Source: Streptomyces oceani (lineage in GTDB: Bacteria > Actinomycetota > Actinomycetes > Streptomycetales > Streptomycetaceae). From it: a stretch of 54,889 nt of DNA. The notes below the pieces were generated by a model. The model did no database searches and was not told the DNA's origin. It worked only from the letters and a program-made list of their open reading frames with translations. Shown piece by piece: positions 18,917 through 26,802 of the stretch. Position numbers and translations under genes: made by a program. The stretch lies in contig NZ_LJGU01000126.1 of assembly GCF_001751245.1 (NCBI RefSeq), forward strand, positions 30 through 54,918, given 5' to 3'. Every line of letters starts with the position of its first letter. Position 1 is the stretch's first letter.

Positions 18917-19416
18917 ATGACCGCGCGGCTGGAGGGTCCCATGACTTCCGAGGCGAGGCGGCGTTTCGAGCATGTCGACGCGGCCTTTCCGGAGCTCAGG
19001 CCCGAGATCATCGACGGAGAGATCTACATCAGCACCGTGCTTACCAGTGCGCACGGCCAGATGGTCCTTGCCCTCGCCTCTCAAGCACACTCGTCCGTCC
19101 GGATATCTCGGTCGCGGACGCTTCGTTCCGAGGCAACCGGCTCAGGGAGTTTCCCGCTGACGAACTCGGCTTGGTCGCCGAGGTCGTCTCACAGTCGCAC
19201 GCGGAGAACGACACGCGGAAGAAGGTCAAGAAGTACGCCCTGGCCGGCATCCCGTACTACCTGGTGGTCAATCCGATAGAGGGCTGCTGCCTGCTGTACG
19301 CCTCACCGCGTGGCGGGAGTTACCGCGACACCGTCGCGCGCCCCTTCGGCGACGCCGTAACCCTCGGCCACCCACTGGACGTCGAACTCGACACCACAGC
19401 GCTGTACACGTACTGA
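18917..19416 (+). pseudogene. Decayed Uma2-family (DUF820) gene with internal deletion and frameshift
   Basis: The first part (MTARLEGPMTSEARRRFEH to QMVLALASQA) reads in the frame of the ATG at 18917. The rest reads in another frame from 19096: RPDISVADASFRG, LGLVAEVVSQSHAEND and KKYALAGIPYYLVVNP, ending at 19416. These are the PD and VxEVVS/K-x-Y elements of the Uma2 PD-(D/E)xK-like fold. About 25-30 residues expected between the halves, usually ending just before RPDI, are missing, so a deletion not divisible by three broke the gene near 19080-19095. A TATGCT near 18873 may be its -10 box. Uma2 proteins are numerous in Streptomyces and of uncertain function. Confidence 0.8.
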
Positions 19417-19589
19417 ACGGACCGTCCGCGCAGTGGCGGAAGCTGACCGCCACTCAGATGGACATGTCACCCATCCTGATACGCTCCGTGATCGGTCAAG
19501 AGGAATGATCAGCCCCTGTGGAGGGGTCCGGTGGGGTGACGGATAGCTCCTGAGCACTCAACGAGCACTCAGACATAGAGGACAGTGAC

Positions 19590-20657
19590 ATGAATGTCGA
19601 GCCCAGCGCCACCGCCGTGGATGCGACAGACAGCAGCGTCCCCCACCTCGCTATCCGAGGGGTCTGCTATGACGCGGGCGTCCGCTACGCGAAGGATTTC
19701 CATTCACGACCGCACTGGCGACCCGACGACGTGCGGCGAGACATGAGCGCGATACGCGACGATCTGGCGTGCAACGCCGTTTCCATTATGGGCACCGATC
19801 CCCAGCGCTTACTGGAGGCAGCGCGGATCGCCGTCGACAAGGGACTCTTCGCTTGGCTGCAACCGCGGATGATCGAAGCACGCCCCAGGGCAATCGAGTC
19901 AGGACTTCGCGCACTGTGCGCGGGCGCCCAGAAGCTCCAAGGGCACGGTGCAGTCGGGATCAATATCGGATGTGAACTGACACTGACCAGCCGGGGCATC
20001 GTGCCAGGCCGCTCCTTCGACCACCGAGGCCAACGACTGCCTAAATTGATCATGAGTCGGAAGCGGAAGTTCGACCGAAAGCTCAATTCTCTTCTGGCCC
20101 GCCTGGCCGCGGCTGTCCGGGAGTCCTTCACGGGCCCTATCACCTACAGTGCGGGCGACTGGGAATCGGTGGACTGGTCGCCCTTCGACTACGTCGGACT
20201 GGACACCTACCGCGATGAGGACAACGCAGCGGACTACGCACGACAGGTCAGTCGTCACACGGCAGGCGAAAAGCCTGTGCTTGTCACCGAGTTCGGCTGC
20301 TGCGCCTACCGTGGCGCCGCCGAACGCGGCGCCTCGGGATACGATATCCTCGATCACCAGACGGACCCCCCGAGCATCACCAGTGAGGTGGTCCGCGACG
20401 AACAAGTCCAGGCCGACTATCTCAGCGAGTCGATCAACGCACTGGCCACGACTGGAGTTCACGGCGTATTCGTATTCGCCTTCAGTGAACCCATGCACCT
20501 ACACTCCGACGAGGTGCGAACAGACGCGGATCTGGCCAGCTTCGGCATCGTCAAAATCACGCATCTCGCCGGTGCCAGTGCGGGCGAGGCCGAACAATGG
20601 CTCCCCAAGTCCGCGTTTCAAGCGGTCGCCAGCCGTTATACGGCCCTCCACGGATGA
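19590..20657 (+). CDS. Glycoside hydrolase-like TIM-barrel protein of unknown function
   Basis: This 355-residue protein looks like a (beta/alpha)8 glycosidase: IRGVCYDAG at strand 1, NAVSIMGTDPQRLLEAA, GINIGCELTL (a possible acid/base Glu), DWSPFDYVGLDTYRDED and KPVLVTEFGCCAYRGAAE, with a possible nucleophile Glu in TEFG. I recall similar actinobacterial proteins, some carrying the label abortive infection protein, without knowing evidence for it. There is no signal peptide, so it is cytoplasmic. GAGGACA precedes the ATG. Third codon positions look less GC-biased than in the neighbours, suggesting recent transfer. It stands alone after the broken Uma2 gene. The substrate cannot be told. Confidence 0.6.
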   Translation: MNVEPSATAVDATDSSVPHLAIRGVCYDAGVRYAKDFHSRPHWRPDDVRRDMSAIRDDLACNAVSIMGTDPQRLLEAARIAVDKGLFAWLQPRMIEARPRAIESGLRALCAGAQKLQGHGAVGINIGCELTLTSRGIVPGRSFDHRGQRLPKLIMSRKRKFDRKLNSLLARLAAAVRESFTGPITYSAGDWESVDWSPFDYVGLDTYRDEDNAADYARQVSRHTAGEKPVLVTEFGCCAYRGAAERGASGYDILDHQTDPPSITSEVVRDEQVQADYLSESINALATTGVHGVFVFAFSEPMHLHSDEVRTDADLASFGIVKITHLAGASAGEAEQWLPKSAFQAVASRYTALHG

Positions 20658-20792
20658 ATGGCGGGCCGAGAAAGGTGCAACACGTCGCGTGACCCGTCCC
20701 TCCACAGGTCCTGACGATTGCTCCGGTCAACCACGGGGAGAACGTGCGCTGGCTTGCCCGCGGCGGACGTACGACTCGGCCCCAGAGGCCAG

Positions 20793-20819
20793 TTGACTTG
20801 AACCGCGCTTCAATATGCA
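20793..20819 (+). promoter_or_regulatory. Candidate promoter with embedded palindrome upstream of the NmrA-like gene
   Basis: TTGACT (20793-20798) and TATGCA (20814-20819) could be -35 and -10 boxes, though the 15-base spacer is short. Between them is TTGAACCGCGCTTCAA (20798-20813), a near-perfect palindrome that a repressor could occupy. Confidence 0.35.
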
Positions 20820-20862
20820 GTGTGTCCGGCGTACCAGACACCGCGACACCCTGGAACCTCCC

Positions 20863-21687
20863 ATGATCCTCGCCACCGGCGCCTCCGGCAATGTCGGCAC
20901 CCCCCTCCTCAGTCAGCTCGCCGCCCGCCAGGCCCCCGTACGCGCCGTGACGCGGCACGCGTCCCGTACCGCCCGATCAGCGCCGCAAGCCGAGGCGGTC
21001 GAAGCCGACCTACGACGCCCGGCGACCCTCGCCCCCGCCCTGGACGGCGTCCGCTCGCTCTTCCTCCTGCTCCCCGCCGACGGCGACCTGCCCGGGATTC
21101 TCGATCTCGCCCGTGAGTCGGGCGTACGACACGTCGTGTACGTCTCCTCGCTCCTCGCGCAGACACACCCGAACTCCCCCATGGGGCGTGGCCCGTTGGA
21201 AGGCGAGCGAGCGGTGCGTGACAGCGGACTCGACTGGACGATCCTGCGCCCCTGGGCGTACGCCTCCAATGCCGTCTGGTGGGCGCCCGCCATCCGCGAG
21301 CACGGCGTGGTGCGGGCCGGAGCGGCCAAGGCGAGCTCCCCCGTCATCCACCCGGCGGACATCGCCTCCGTCGCGGCCGAGGCGCTCCTCGACGAACGCC
21401 ACCGTGGCCGCCTCTACCCGTTGACCGGCCCGGAAGAGATCACGCCGGTGGGGCAAGTACGGGCGATCGGCGCGGCCTTGGGGCGCGACCTGCGGTTCGA
21501 GGAGCTGTCCGGGGAGGAGCACCTGACGCAGCTGCGGCAGTACATGCCCGAGGAGATGGCCATCGAGATGGCCGGGGGCGGCGACTCCGACGGCCCCGGC
21601 GTACTCCACACGGTGCGGGAGGTCACCGGCACGCCGGCGCGTACGTTCGCGCAGTGGGCCCGGGAGCACGTGGAGTTGTTCCGCTGA
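20863..21687 (+). CDS. NmrA-like NAD(P)-binding Rossmann protein
   Basis: This 274-residue protein of the atypical short-chain reductase type starts MILATGASGNVGTPLL, the NmrA/HSCARG-type dinucleotide motif at residues 5-12 (TGASGNVG). Further family features are GVRHVVYVSSLLAQ, the lack of the classical YxxxK site, WTILRPWAYASNAVWW and the C-terminal GEEHLTQLRQYMPE. Such proteins are NADPH-dependent reductases or redox sensors acting in the cytoplasm; the substrate is unknown. The ATG at 20863 was chosen because the motif begins at once. An SDR gene follows after 69 bases and may be cotranscribed. Confidence 0.82.
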   Translation: MILATGASGNVGTPLLSQLAARQAPVRAVTRHASRTARSAPQAEAVEADLRRPATLAPALDGVRSLFLLLPADGDLPGILDLARESGVRHVVYVSSLLAQTHPNSPMGRGPLEGERAVRDSGLDWTILRPWAYASNAVWWAPAIREHGVVRAGAAKASSPVIHPADIASVAAEALLDERHRGRLYPLTGPEEITPVGQVRAIGAALGRDLRFEELSGEEHLTQLRQYMPEEMAIEMAGGGDSDGPGVLHTVREVTGTPARTFAQWAREHVELFR

Positions 21688-21756
21688 TGTCGCCAGGGCG
21701 GCGAGCACAACGGAAACCGCGTTGAACGCCACCCGCCGCCCTGCCAGGCTGCCCGG

Positions 21757-22593
21757 ATGAGCGAATCGGAACCGCCCGAGAAGCTGGCCCGCACGTCGCT
21801 GCCGCTGCGCGGCAGAGTGGCACTGGTCACCGGGGTGAGCCGGCGCGGCGGCATCGGTTACGCCCTGGCCCGCCGTCTGGCGGCGTACGGCGCCAGCGTG
21901 TTCCTGCACCACTTCGCGCCGCACGACCGGGACCAGGAGTGGGGCGCGGACGACCTGGAAGCCGTACGGGACGGCGTACGGGCCCAGCTCGCCGAAGGCG
22001 CCACGGTCGCCGACGCGCACGCCGACCTCACGGACCCCGACGCCCCCGAGGAGTTGTTGGAGACGGCCGCCCGGGAGTTCGGGCACGTGGACATCCTCGT
22101 CTGCAACCATGCCCTGACCGGCGAGGACGGCCCGCTGGGCGCCCTGACCGCCGCCGAGTTGGACCGGCACTGGGCGGTGGACGCCCGCTCCCCGATCCTG
22201 CTGGCACAGGCGTTCGCCGGGCGGCATGACGGGCGGCCGGGCGGATCGGTGGTCTTCATGACCTCCGGCCAGCATCTCGGCCCGCTTCCCGGCGAGGTCG
22301 CGTACGGCGCGGCCAAGGCGGCCCTGGCCGGCGTCACCGTCACCCTCGCGGATCAGCTCGCCGACCGGGGCATCCGGGTCAACACCGTCAACCCGGGCCC
22401 GGTGGACAGCGGTTACCTGACCGAGGAGATGTGGCGCATGGTCGAGCCGATGTTCCCCTTCGGCCGCTTCGGCGAACCGGACGATCCGGCCCGGCTGATC
22501 AGCTGGCTGGTGACGGACGAGGCCCGCTGGATCACCGGACAGGTCCTCGACACCGAGGGCGGTTTCGGCCGTTGGCGCCCGCGCGGCGGTTGA
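21757..22593 (+). CDS. Short-chain dehydrogenase/reductase
   Basis: This 278-residue classical SDR has the cofactor loop VTGVSRRGGIGYALARRLA near residues 24-42, the NHAL replacement of the usual NNAG, catalytic Ser in MTSGQH, YGAAKAALAG with catalytic Tyr and Lys, and the VNPGPVDSGY loop after the active site. It resembles 3-oxoacyl-ACP reductase-type SDRs; the substrate is unknown. No ribosome-binding site precedes the ATG, but CAGGCT ends 6 bases upstream and could be the -10 box of a leaderless transcript. Confidence 0.85.
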   Translation: MSESEPPEKLARTSLPLRGRVALVTGVSRRGGIGYALARRLAAYGASVFLHHFAPHDRDQEWGADDLEAVRDGVRAQLAEGATVADAHADLTDPDAPEELLETAAREFGHVDILVCNHALTGEDGPLGALTAAELDRHWAVDARSPILLAQAFAGRHDGRPGGSVVFMTSGQHLGPLPGEVAYGAAKAALAGVTVTLADQLADRGIRVNTVNPGPVDSGYLTEEMWRMVEPMFPFGRFGEPDDPARLISWLVTDEARWITGQVLDTEGGFGRWRPRGG

Positions 22594-22620
22594 CGGTCGG
22601 CGTGCCCTCATCGCCCCCGG

Positions 22621-23016
22621 TCAACCGAACTCGCACCACACCGCCTTGCCGGGCTCCCCCGCCCGTACGCCCCACGCGTCAGCCAGCGTCGCCACCAGCA
22701 GCAGCCCGCGCCCGTGCTCCGCCTCCGCGGCGAGTCCCGTACGGGCACGGGGCTGACCGTCGCCGCTGTCCCGCACCTCCACCCGGAGCCGGGACTCCGC
22801 CGTCAACCACAGCGCCAGCCGGAAGGCACGGCCCGGCGGCATGCCGTGCAGCAGCGCGTTGGTGGCCAGCTCGCTGACGCAGAGCAGCACCTCGTCCAGC
22901 CGGTCGGCGCGCTGCCAGTCGCACAGCACGCCGCGTACGAACCCCCGCGCGATCGGCACGGACTGGCGCTCCGGGCGGAGGAGGCGCTCGCGGAAGTGGA
23001 TCTGTCGGGTCTCCAT
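22621..23016 (-). CDS. HATPase_c_2 regulatory ATP-binding protein (anti-sigma/RsbW-like)
   Basis: This 131-residue protein has the GHKL ATPase boxes: N box LCVSELATNALLHG, G1 box DSGDGQP and G2 box GRGLLLV. Stand-alone domains of this kind are serine kinase anti-sigma factors or related signalling ATPases and are very numerous in Streptomyces. GGAGG lies seven bases before the ATG at 23016. It is divergent from an XRE regulator and DUF397 gene pair, an arrangement repeatedly found in actinobacteria. Its target is unknown. Confidence 0.85.
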   Translation of the reverse strand: METRQIHFRERLLRPERQSVPIARGFVRGVLCDWQRADRLDEVLLCVSELATNALLHGMPPGRAFRLALWLTAESRLRVEVRDSGDGQPRARTGLAAEAEHGRGLLLVATLADAWGVRAGEPGKAVWCEFG

Positions 23017-23067
23017 GTTCACCCTCCGAACGGTGTCCGTCCGTGACTAGGATGAAACAGTCAGTGC

Positions 23068-23092
23068 ACCCGTACGTTTTCCCCGTACGGGT
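23068..23092. promoter_or_regulatory. Palindromic candidate operator between the HATPase and XRE genes
   Basis: ACCCGTACG (23068-23076) and CGTACGGGT (23084-23092) form a perfect 9-bp inverted repeat with a 7-base spacer, and a further CCCGTACGG lies at 23113-23121. It sits between the divergent starts, downstream of a TAGGAT (23048-23053) that may be the -10 box of the XRE gene. The neighbouring helix-turn-helix protein is the obvious candidate to bind it. Confidence 0.5.
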
Positions 23093-23135
23093 CGTTTTCC
23101 GGTCAGATGCAGCCCGTACGGGGGAGCGACCCGGC

Positions 23136-23963
23136 ATGACCCAGACACGCAGGCAACGCAAGAAGAACGCCTCCGCGATGCGCCTCGTCGGCGCCCAACT
23201 CGCCGTGTTCCGGCGGGCGGCGGAGCACACGCAGGCGCAGCTCGCCACCCAGGTGTGCGCGGAGTGCGAGACGATCGCCTCGATCGAGCAGGGCCGCCGG
23301 CCGCTCCAGCCGGAGATGGCCGAGCGGCTGGACAAACTGCTGGGCACGAAGGGCGCCCTGGCAGTCGCGATCGAGAACATGCCGGAGATGGACAAGTACC
23401 CGATCTGGGCGGCGGAGTTCGTCGACCGCGAGGCGGACGCGGTGGCCTTGGCATCGTTCGAGAACCAGGTCATTCCGGGGCAGTTGCAGACCGAGGCGTA
23501 CGCCCGCGCGGTGTTCCGTGCCCGGGTGCCGGTGCTGGACGCGGACGAGATCGAACGGCAGGTGGCCGCCCGGATCGAGCGGCAGGAGATCCTGCGGCGG
23601 AAGGTGCCGCCCAGCCTCAGCTTCGTGCTCAACGAGGCGGTGCTGATGGACCGGCTGGGCGGACGGGACGTCTTCCGCGAGCAGTTGGCGCGGCTGCGGG
23701 AGTGCGCTCAGCTGCCGGGGCTCTCGCTTCAGGTGATGCCCTTCGGGCAGGAGACACACGCCGGGCTCAACGGCCCGTTCGTGCTGCTGGAGACCCCGGA
23801 CTTCGAGCATCTGGCCTATACCGAGACCCAGCGCGGCAGTCAGCTCATCTCGGAGCCGGAAGAGGTCAGCATCCTGGAGCAGAAGTATGCGATGCTCCGA
23901 ACCCAGGCCCTCAACCCCGAGGACAGCAGGGCCCTGTTGGAGAGGCGGCAAGCGGAATCATGA
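23136..23963 (+). CDS. XRE-family helix-turn-helix regulator with DUF5753
   Basis: This 275-residue protein has an N-terminal Xre helix-turn-helix (LVGAQLAVFRRAAEHTQAQL through IASIEQGRRPLQPEMAERL, about residues 17-68) and a C-terminal DUF5753 domain (FENQVIPGQLQTEAYARAVF, AARIERQEIL, VLLETPDFEHLAYTET). This is the standard architecture of the XRE partner in Streptomyces XRE-DUF397 pairs such as those linked to WhiJ-like developmental control. Start at 23136 after GGGGGAG. Its stop overlaps the DUF397 start (ATGA), so the two are made together. Confidence 0.92.
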   Translation: MTQTRRQRKKNASAMRLVGAQLAVFRRAAEHTQAQLATQVCAECETIASIEQGRRPLQPEMAERLDKLLGTKGALAVAIENMPEMDKYPIWAAEFVDREADAVALASFENQVIPGQLQTEAYARAVFRARVPVLDADEIERQVAARIERQEILRRKVPPSLSFVLNEAVLMDRLGGRDVFREQLARLRECAQLPGLSLQVMPFGQETHAGLNGPFVLLETPDFEHLAYTETQRGSQLISEPEEVSILEQKYAMLRTQALNPEDSRALLERRQAES

Positions 23964-24223
23964 GCGACGCGGCGAGGACTCCAGGCTTCGGCGAGCTGGC
24001 GTGGTTCAAGTCCAGCCACAGCGGCAGCGACGGCGGCGACTGCGTCGAAGTGGCGTACGACTGGCGCAAGTCCAGCCACAGCGGCGACGAGGGCGGCAAC
24101 TGCGTCGAGGTGGCGGCCTGCCCGGCCGCCGTACACGTGCGGGACTCGAAGGACACCGCCCGCCCCGCGCTCACCGTCTCCCCCGCCGCCTGGTCGGCCT
24201 TCACGGACCACGCCGCGCGGTAA
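23960..24223 (+). CDS. DUF397 protein with duplicated motif
   Basis: This 87-residue protein is a DUF397 member, the usual small partner of XRE-DUF5753 regulators. The family signature W-x-K-S-S-H-S-G followed by G-x-C-V-E-V-A occurs twice: residues 15-32 (WFKSSHSG, DCVEVA) and 35-52 (WRKSSHSG, NCVEVA). The second half ends with VHVRDSKD and a conserved WSAFTDHA tail. Coupled to the XRE gene by ATGA. Such pairs have been proposed to act like toxin-antitoxin modules or as developmental switches; which applies here is unknown. Confidence 0.9.
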   Translation: MSDAARTPGFGELAWFKSSHSGSDGGDCVEVAYDWRKSSHSGDEGGNCVEVAACPAAVHVRDSKDTARPALTVSPAAWSAFTDHAAR

Positions 24224-24245
24224 CCCGGACCGGTCGACCGGGCTA

Positions 24246-24989
24246 TCAGCCCTGGGAGATCGGGCACTTCTGCCACACCGAGACGTGCGACCTGCTGGAG
24301 TCGGTGAACGGCGCCTCGCTCCAGTCCGCCCGCCGCTCCCGTAGGGCCATCCCGGCAAGCTGCGCCATCAGGTCCAACTCGGCCGGCCACACGAAGCGGT
24401 GTGGCGAACGGAACGTGTCGGCCCGTCCCTCGGCGATCGTGTAGTGGTGCGACACCAGGCGCTGGTTCACCAGGTCGTAGGTGTCCACCCCGAGATGATG
24501 TGCGCCGATGTGGAAGGGTCGCGCGGTCTCCCCCGGCGGCAGCCGCCGCAGCTCCGGGACGAAGACCTCCACGACGAACCGTCCGCCGGGGGTGAGGTGT
24601 AGCGCGGCGTTACGGAAGCAGGCGACCTGCTCGTCCTGGGACAGCAGGCAGGTGATGCCGTTGTACACCAGGTACACCAGGTCGAACTCCCCGGGCGCCC
24701 GGGCCGTCGCCATGTCCCCGAGGGTCACCGGCACGGCCTCGCTGCCCGGCTTGGCGCGGAACTGCCGCAACATGGGCTCGGACTTCTCGATTCCGGCGAC
24801 GCGCACGCCGCGCTCACGCAACGGCAGCGCTACCCGCCCCGTACCCAGCGCGAACTCCAGCGCCCCGGCCGGCCCCGCCCGGCTCGCGAGGAAGTCGACC
24901 GCCGGACCCAGCACATCGGCGGCGTAGAGGTACGCGGAGGACTCGTCGTAGCCTCGCGCCACCCGCTCCGTCCACACGTCCGCGTCCAT
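24246..24989 (-). CDS. SAM-dependent methyltransferase, class I
   Basis: This 247-residue protein has SAM motif I ALEFALGTGRVALPL (about residues 40-54), a following VAGIEKSEPMLRQF segment with the acidic ribose-binding residue (Glu), FDLVYLVYNGITCLLSQDEQ and LTPGGRFVVEVFVPEL. It belongs to the Methyltransf_25-like class; the substrate is unknown. The start at ATG 24989 is uncertain, since no clear ribosome site is present and a GTG at 25010 would add seven residues. It is tail-to-head with the DUF234 ATPase gene 58 bases upstream on the same strand. Confidence 0.82.
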   Translation of the reverse strand: MDADVWTERVARGYDESSAYLYAADVLGPAVDFLASRAGPAGALEFALGTGRVALPLRERGVRVAGIEKSEPMLRQFRAKPGSEAVPVTLGDMATARAPGEFDLVYLVYNGITCLLSQDEQVACFRNAALHLTPGGRFVVEVFVPELRRLPPGETARPFHIGAHHLGVDTYDLVNQRLVSHHYTIAEGRADTFRSPHRFVWPAELDLMAQLAGMALRERRADWSEAPFTDSSRSHVSVWQKCPISQG

Positions 24990-25047
24990 GCCGCCGAAGG
25001 CTGCCACGCCCCGGGGAGCACCGCCACCGCGTTTCGCCGTACGTGGG

Positions 25048-26469
25048 TCAGCTCGGCCGCCAGGCGCGCAGCAACTCCTCCGGCCCGTACGCCGCCCGCA
25101 GCCCGTCACCGACCACGCCGCTACGGGACAACGCGACCAGCGGCACCGGCTCGTCCGTCACGGCTGCCCGGTGCTTGTGCAGTGCCGCCAGATCGTGGCT
25201 GTCGAACGGCGCGTGCTCCAGCCACTTGATCGAGCCGAAGAACAACAAGCGCTGGGCCACCGGCTCCCGGTCCGCCCCCACGAGATCGATCTCCACGTCA
25301 TTGCTACGTGTCCAGTAGCCTCCGACCGCCGGCGCGGCTGGCAGGCTCTCGTCGGGCAGGATGCGCGTCAACGACTCACGGAGCAGCGGCTCAACCGCCC
25401 GCCCGCGCCAGCTTGTCCACTGCCGCTTGATCCGTTCCAGGGTGAGGTCGCCACGCAGCCGCTCGACCTCCGCCATGTGCGGGCCCAGGAAGGCGAGCCA
25501 GAAGCGGAGGTACGGATCGGCTACCCGATACCGCCGCTCCTTGGAGGGCCGCAGCGAGATGGGCAGTTCGGCGGCGACGATTCCCTTACTGGTCAGGAGT
25601 TCCGTGGCCCTGGAGAGCGTGGTGTGGGCTATGCCACCGGCGGCTCGGGCGATGTTGGCGAAGGTACGTTCCCCGCTGCCGATGGCGTTGAGGACCTCAC
25701 GGCCCATGGCCTGTGGCGGGAACTCTGCGGCCAGCGAGCGCTCGGCGGAGACCAGGAGCGCGGAGATCGGATTGTTCAGTGACTCTCGTAGAAACTCCCA
25801 AGTGCCGGCGCCCCGGGGCCACTCGCGACAGATCAGCGGCAGACCGCCCGTGATCAGTGCGGCGTCGAACGCGGAAGCCGCGTCCAGGTCGAGCATGCCG
25901 CTGATGTCGGCGGGGTTGAGCGGTCCGAGCACCATCTCGCGACCACGCTGGTGGAACGGCCGATCGTAGCTGTTCAGCGCCTCCATCATGGACAGGTCCG
26001 ATCCGACCAGGAGCAGCAGCACGGGCTTGCGGCTCAGCAGCCGGTCCCAGGCGCGCTGTAGCAGGCCCTCGAAAGAGTCGACGCTCTTCATGAGGTACGG
26101 GACCTCGTCGATGACCACCACGCTGGGCTCGTCGGCGGGCAGCACTTCGGCGAGGAGTCGGAAGGCGGCGTTCCACTGCTCTGGCGCTTCCTCGGCGAAC
26201 AGGCCACGCCCGGGCAGGTTGGAGGACGCTACGGATTCCCGCAGTTCGGACAGCTCACCCTCGGAGGACTCGCCCGCGGCGGTGAAGAAGACGTAGGGGA
26301 CGTCGGCACGCTGAACGAACTCCTCGACCAGGCTGGATTTCCCGATACGCCGGCGTCCACGCATCAACAGACACCGGCCGGGCTTGGTCGAGGCAGTAGC
26401 CTGATCCACCTGTTTGAGGGCCTGTCGGAGCGCCTGTAGCTCCCGGTCTCGCCCGATGAATCGCTCCAT
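25048..26469 (-). CDS. AAA ATPase with winged helix and C-terminal DUF234 domain
   Basis: This 473-residue protein begins MERFIGRDRELQAL and has a P-loop (RGRRRIGKSSLVEEF, about residues 37-51), Walker B VVVIDEVPYLMKS and a sensor-like VLLLLVGSDLSMM. A winged helix follows (GERTFANIARAAGG, TTLSRATELLTSKGIV) and then the DUF234 domain (RYRVADPYLRFWLAFL) with a nuclease-like tail (WTRSNDVEIDLV). The family is common in archaea and mobile bacterial DNA; its function is poorly known, with DNA-processing or toxin-like roles suggested. GAGGTGTC precedes the ATG. A large palindrome overlaps its promoter. Confidence 0.85.
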   Translation of the reverse strand: MERFIGRDRELQALRQALKQVDQATASTKPGRCLLMRGRRRIGKSSLVEEFVQRADVPYVFFTAAGESSEGELSELRESVASSNLPGRGLFAEEAPEQWNAAFRLLAEVLPADEPSVVVIDEVPYLMKSVDSFEGLLQRAWDRLLSRKPVLLLLVGSDLSMMEALNSYDRPFHQRGREMVLGPLNPADISGMLDLDAASAFDAALITGGLPLICREWPRGAGTWEFLRESLNNPISALLVSAERSLAAEFPPQAMGREVLNAIGSGERTFANIARAAGGIAHTTLSRATELLTSKGIVAAELPISLRPSKERRYRVADPYLRFWLAFLGPHMAEVERLRGDLTLERIKRQWTSWRGRAVEPLLRESLTRILPDESLPAAPAVGGYWTRSNDVEIDLVGADREPVAQRLLFFGSIKWLEHAPFDSHDLAALHKHRAAVTDEPVPLVALSRSGVVGDGLRAAYGPEELLRAWRPS

Positions 26470-26485
26470 GACACCTCGCTCTATA

Positions 26486-26535
26486 TGGTAGCGCCACGGA
26501 TAGTATCGCAAGGAATACTATCCCTGGCGCTACCA
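26486..26535. promoter_or_regulatory. Large palindrome over the promoter of the DUF234 ATPase gene
   Basis: Arms 26486-26506 and 26515-26535 are reverse complements at 20 of 21 positions with an 8-base spacer, and are AT-richer than their surroundings. On the minus strand, TTGCGA and CATATA lie within or beside it about 18 bases apart and could be promoter boxes, so the palindrome may be an operator. The remainder of the 333-base gap 26470-26802 has no recognisable gene until the antitoxin promoter. Confidence 0.7.
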
Positions 26536-26775
26536 AAGTTGTCTTACTGCTTCTCGGTACGAACCTCGGTGATTCACAGGCGCGCCTCCCGATCACCCAG
26601 TCCCCAGCACGGACCGGCGAGCGCCAGGGCGCCGGCAGGACGGCAACTCGGTGCGTTCACTCATCACATCGAGTGGTGGATACGACAAACAGGTCGTCGC
26701 ACGGAGGGCGTCCCGTACGTTCCCCGCGTGACCACCGAGACACCTGAGCCGAGGACATCCACGGCTCCCCCAGTG

Positions 26776-26795
26776 ACGTATACGCCACGTATACT
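26776..26795 (+). promoter_or_regulatory. Leaderless promoter and operator of the RHH/PIN-like module
   Basis: ACGTATAC occurs at 26776-26783 and again at 26787-26794, an 11-bp period that puts both on one face of the helix; each copy contains the palindrome GTATAC. The second merges into TATACT (26790-26795), a good -10 box whose end is 7 bases before the ATG at 26803. Transcription would then start at the start codon, giving a leaderless mRNA, which explains the lack of a ribosome site. The repeats suit autoregulation by a ribbon-helix-helix protein. Confidence 0.6.
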
Positions 26796-26802
26796 CCCCG
26801 GC

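Noticed and set aside
24246..26469. Methyltransferase plus DUF234 ATPase as a restriction-modification or BREX-like defence pair
   Set aside because: The methyltransferase lacks DNA-methylase motifs (no NPPY/DPPY) and no other defence gene adjoins.
26728..26802. Upstream GTG start for the RHH antitoxin
   Set aside because: It would include the TATACT box and operator repeats in the coding sequence and adds Pro/Thr-rich residues unlike the fold.
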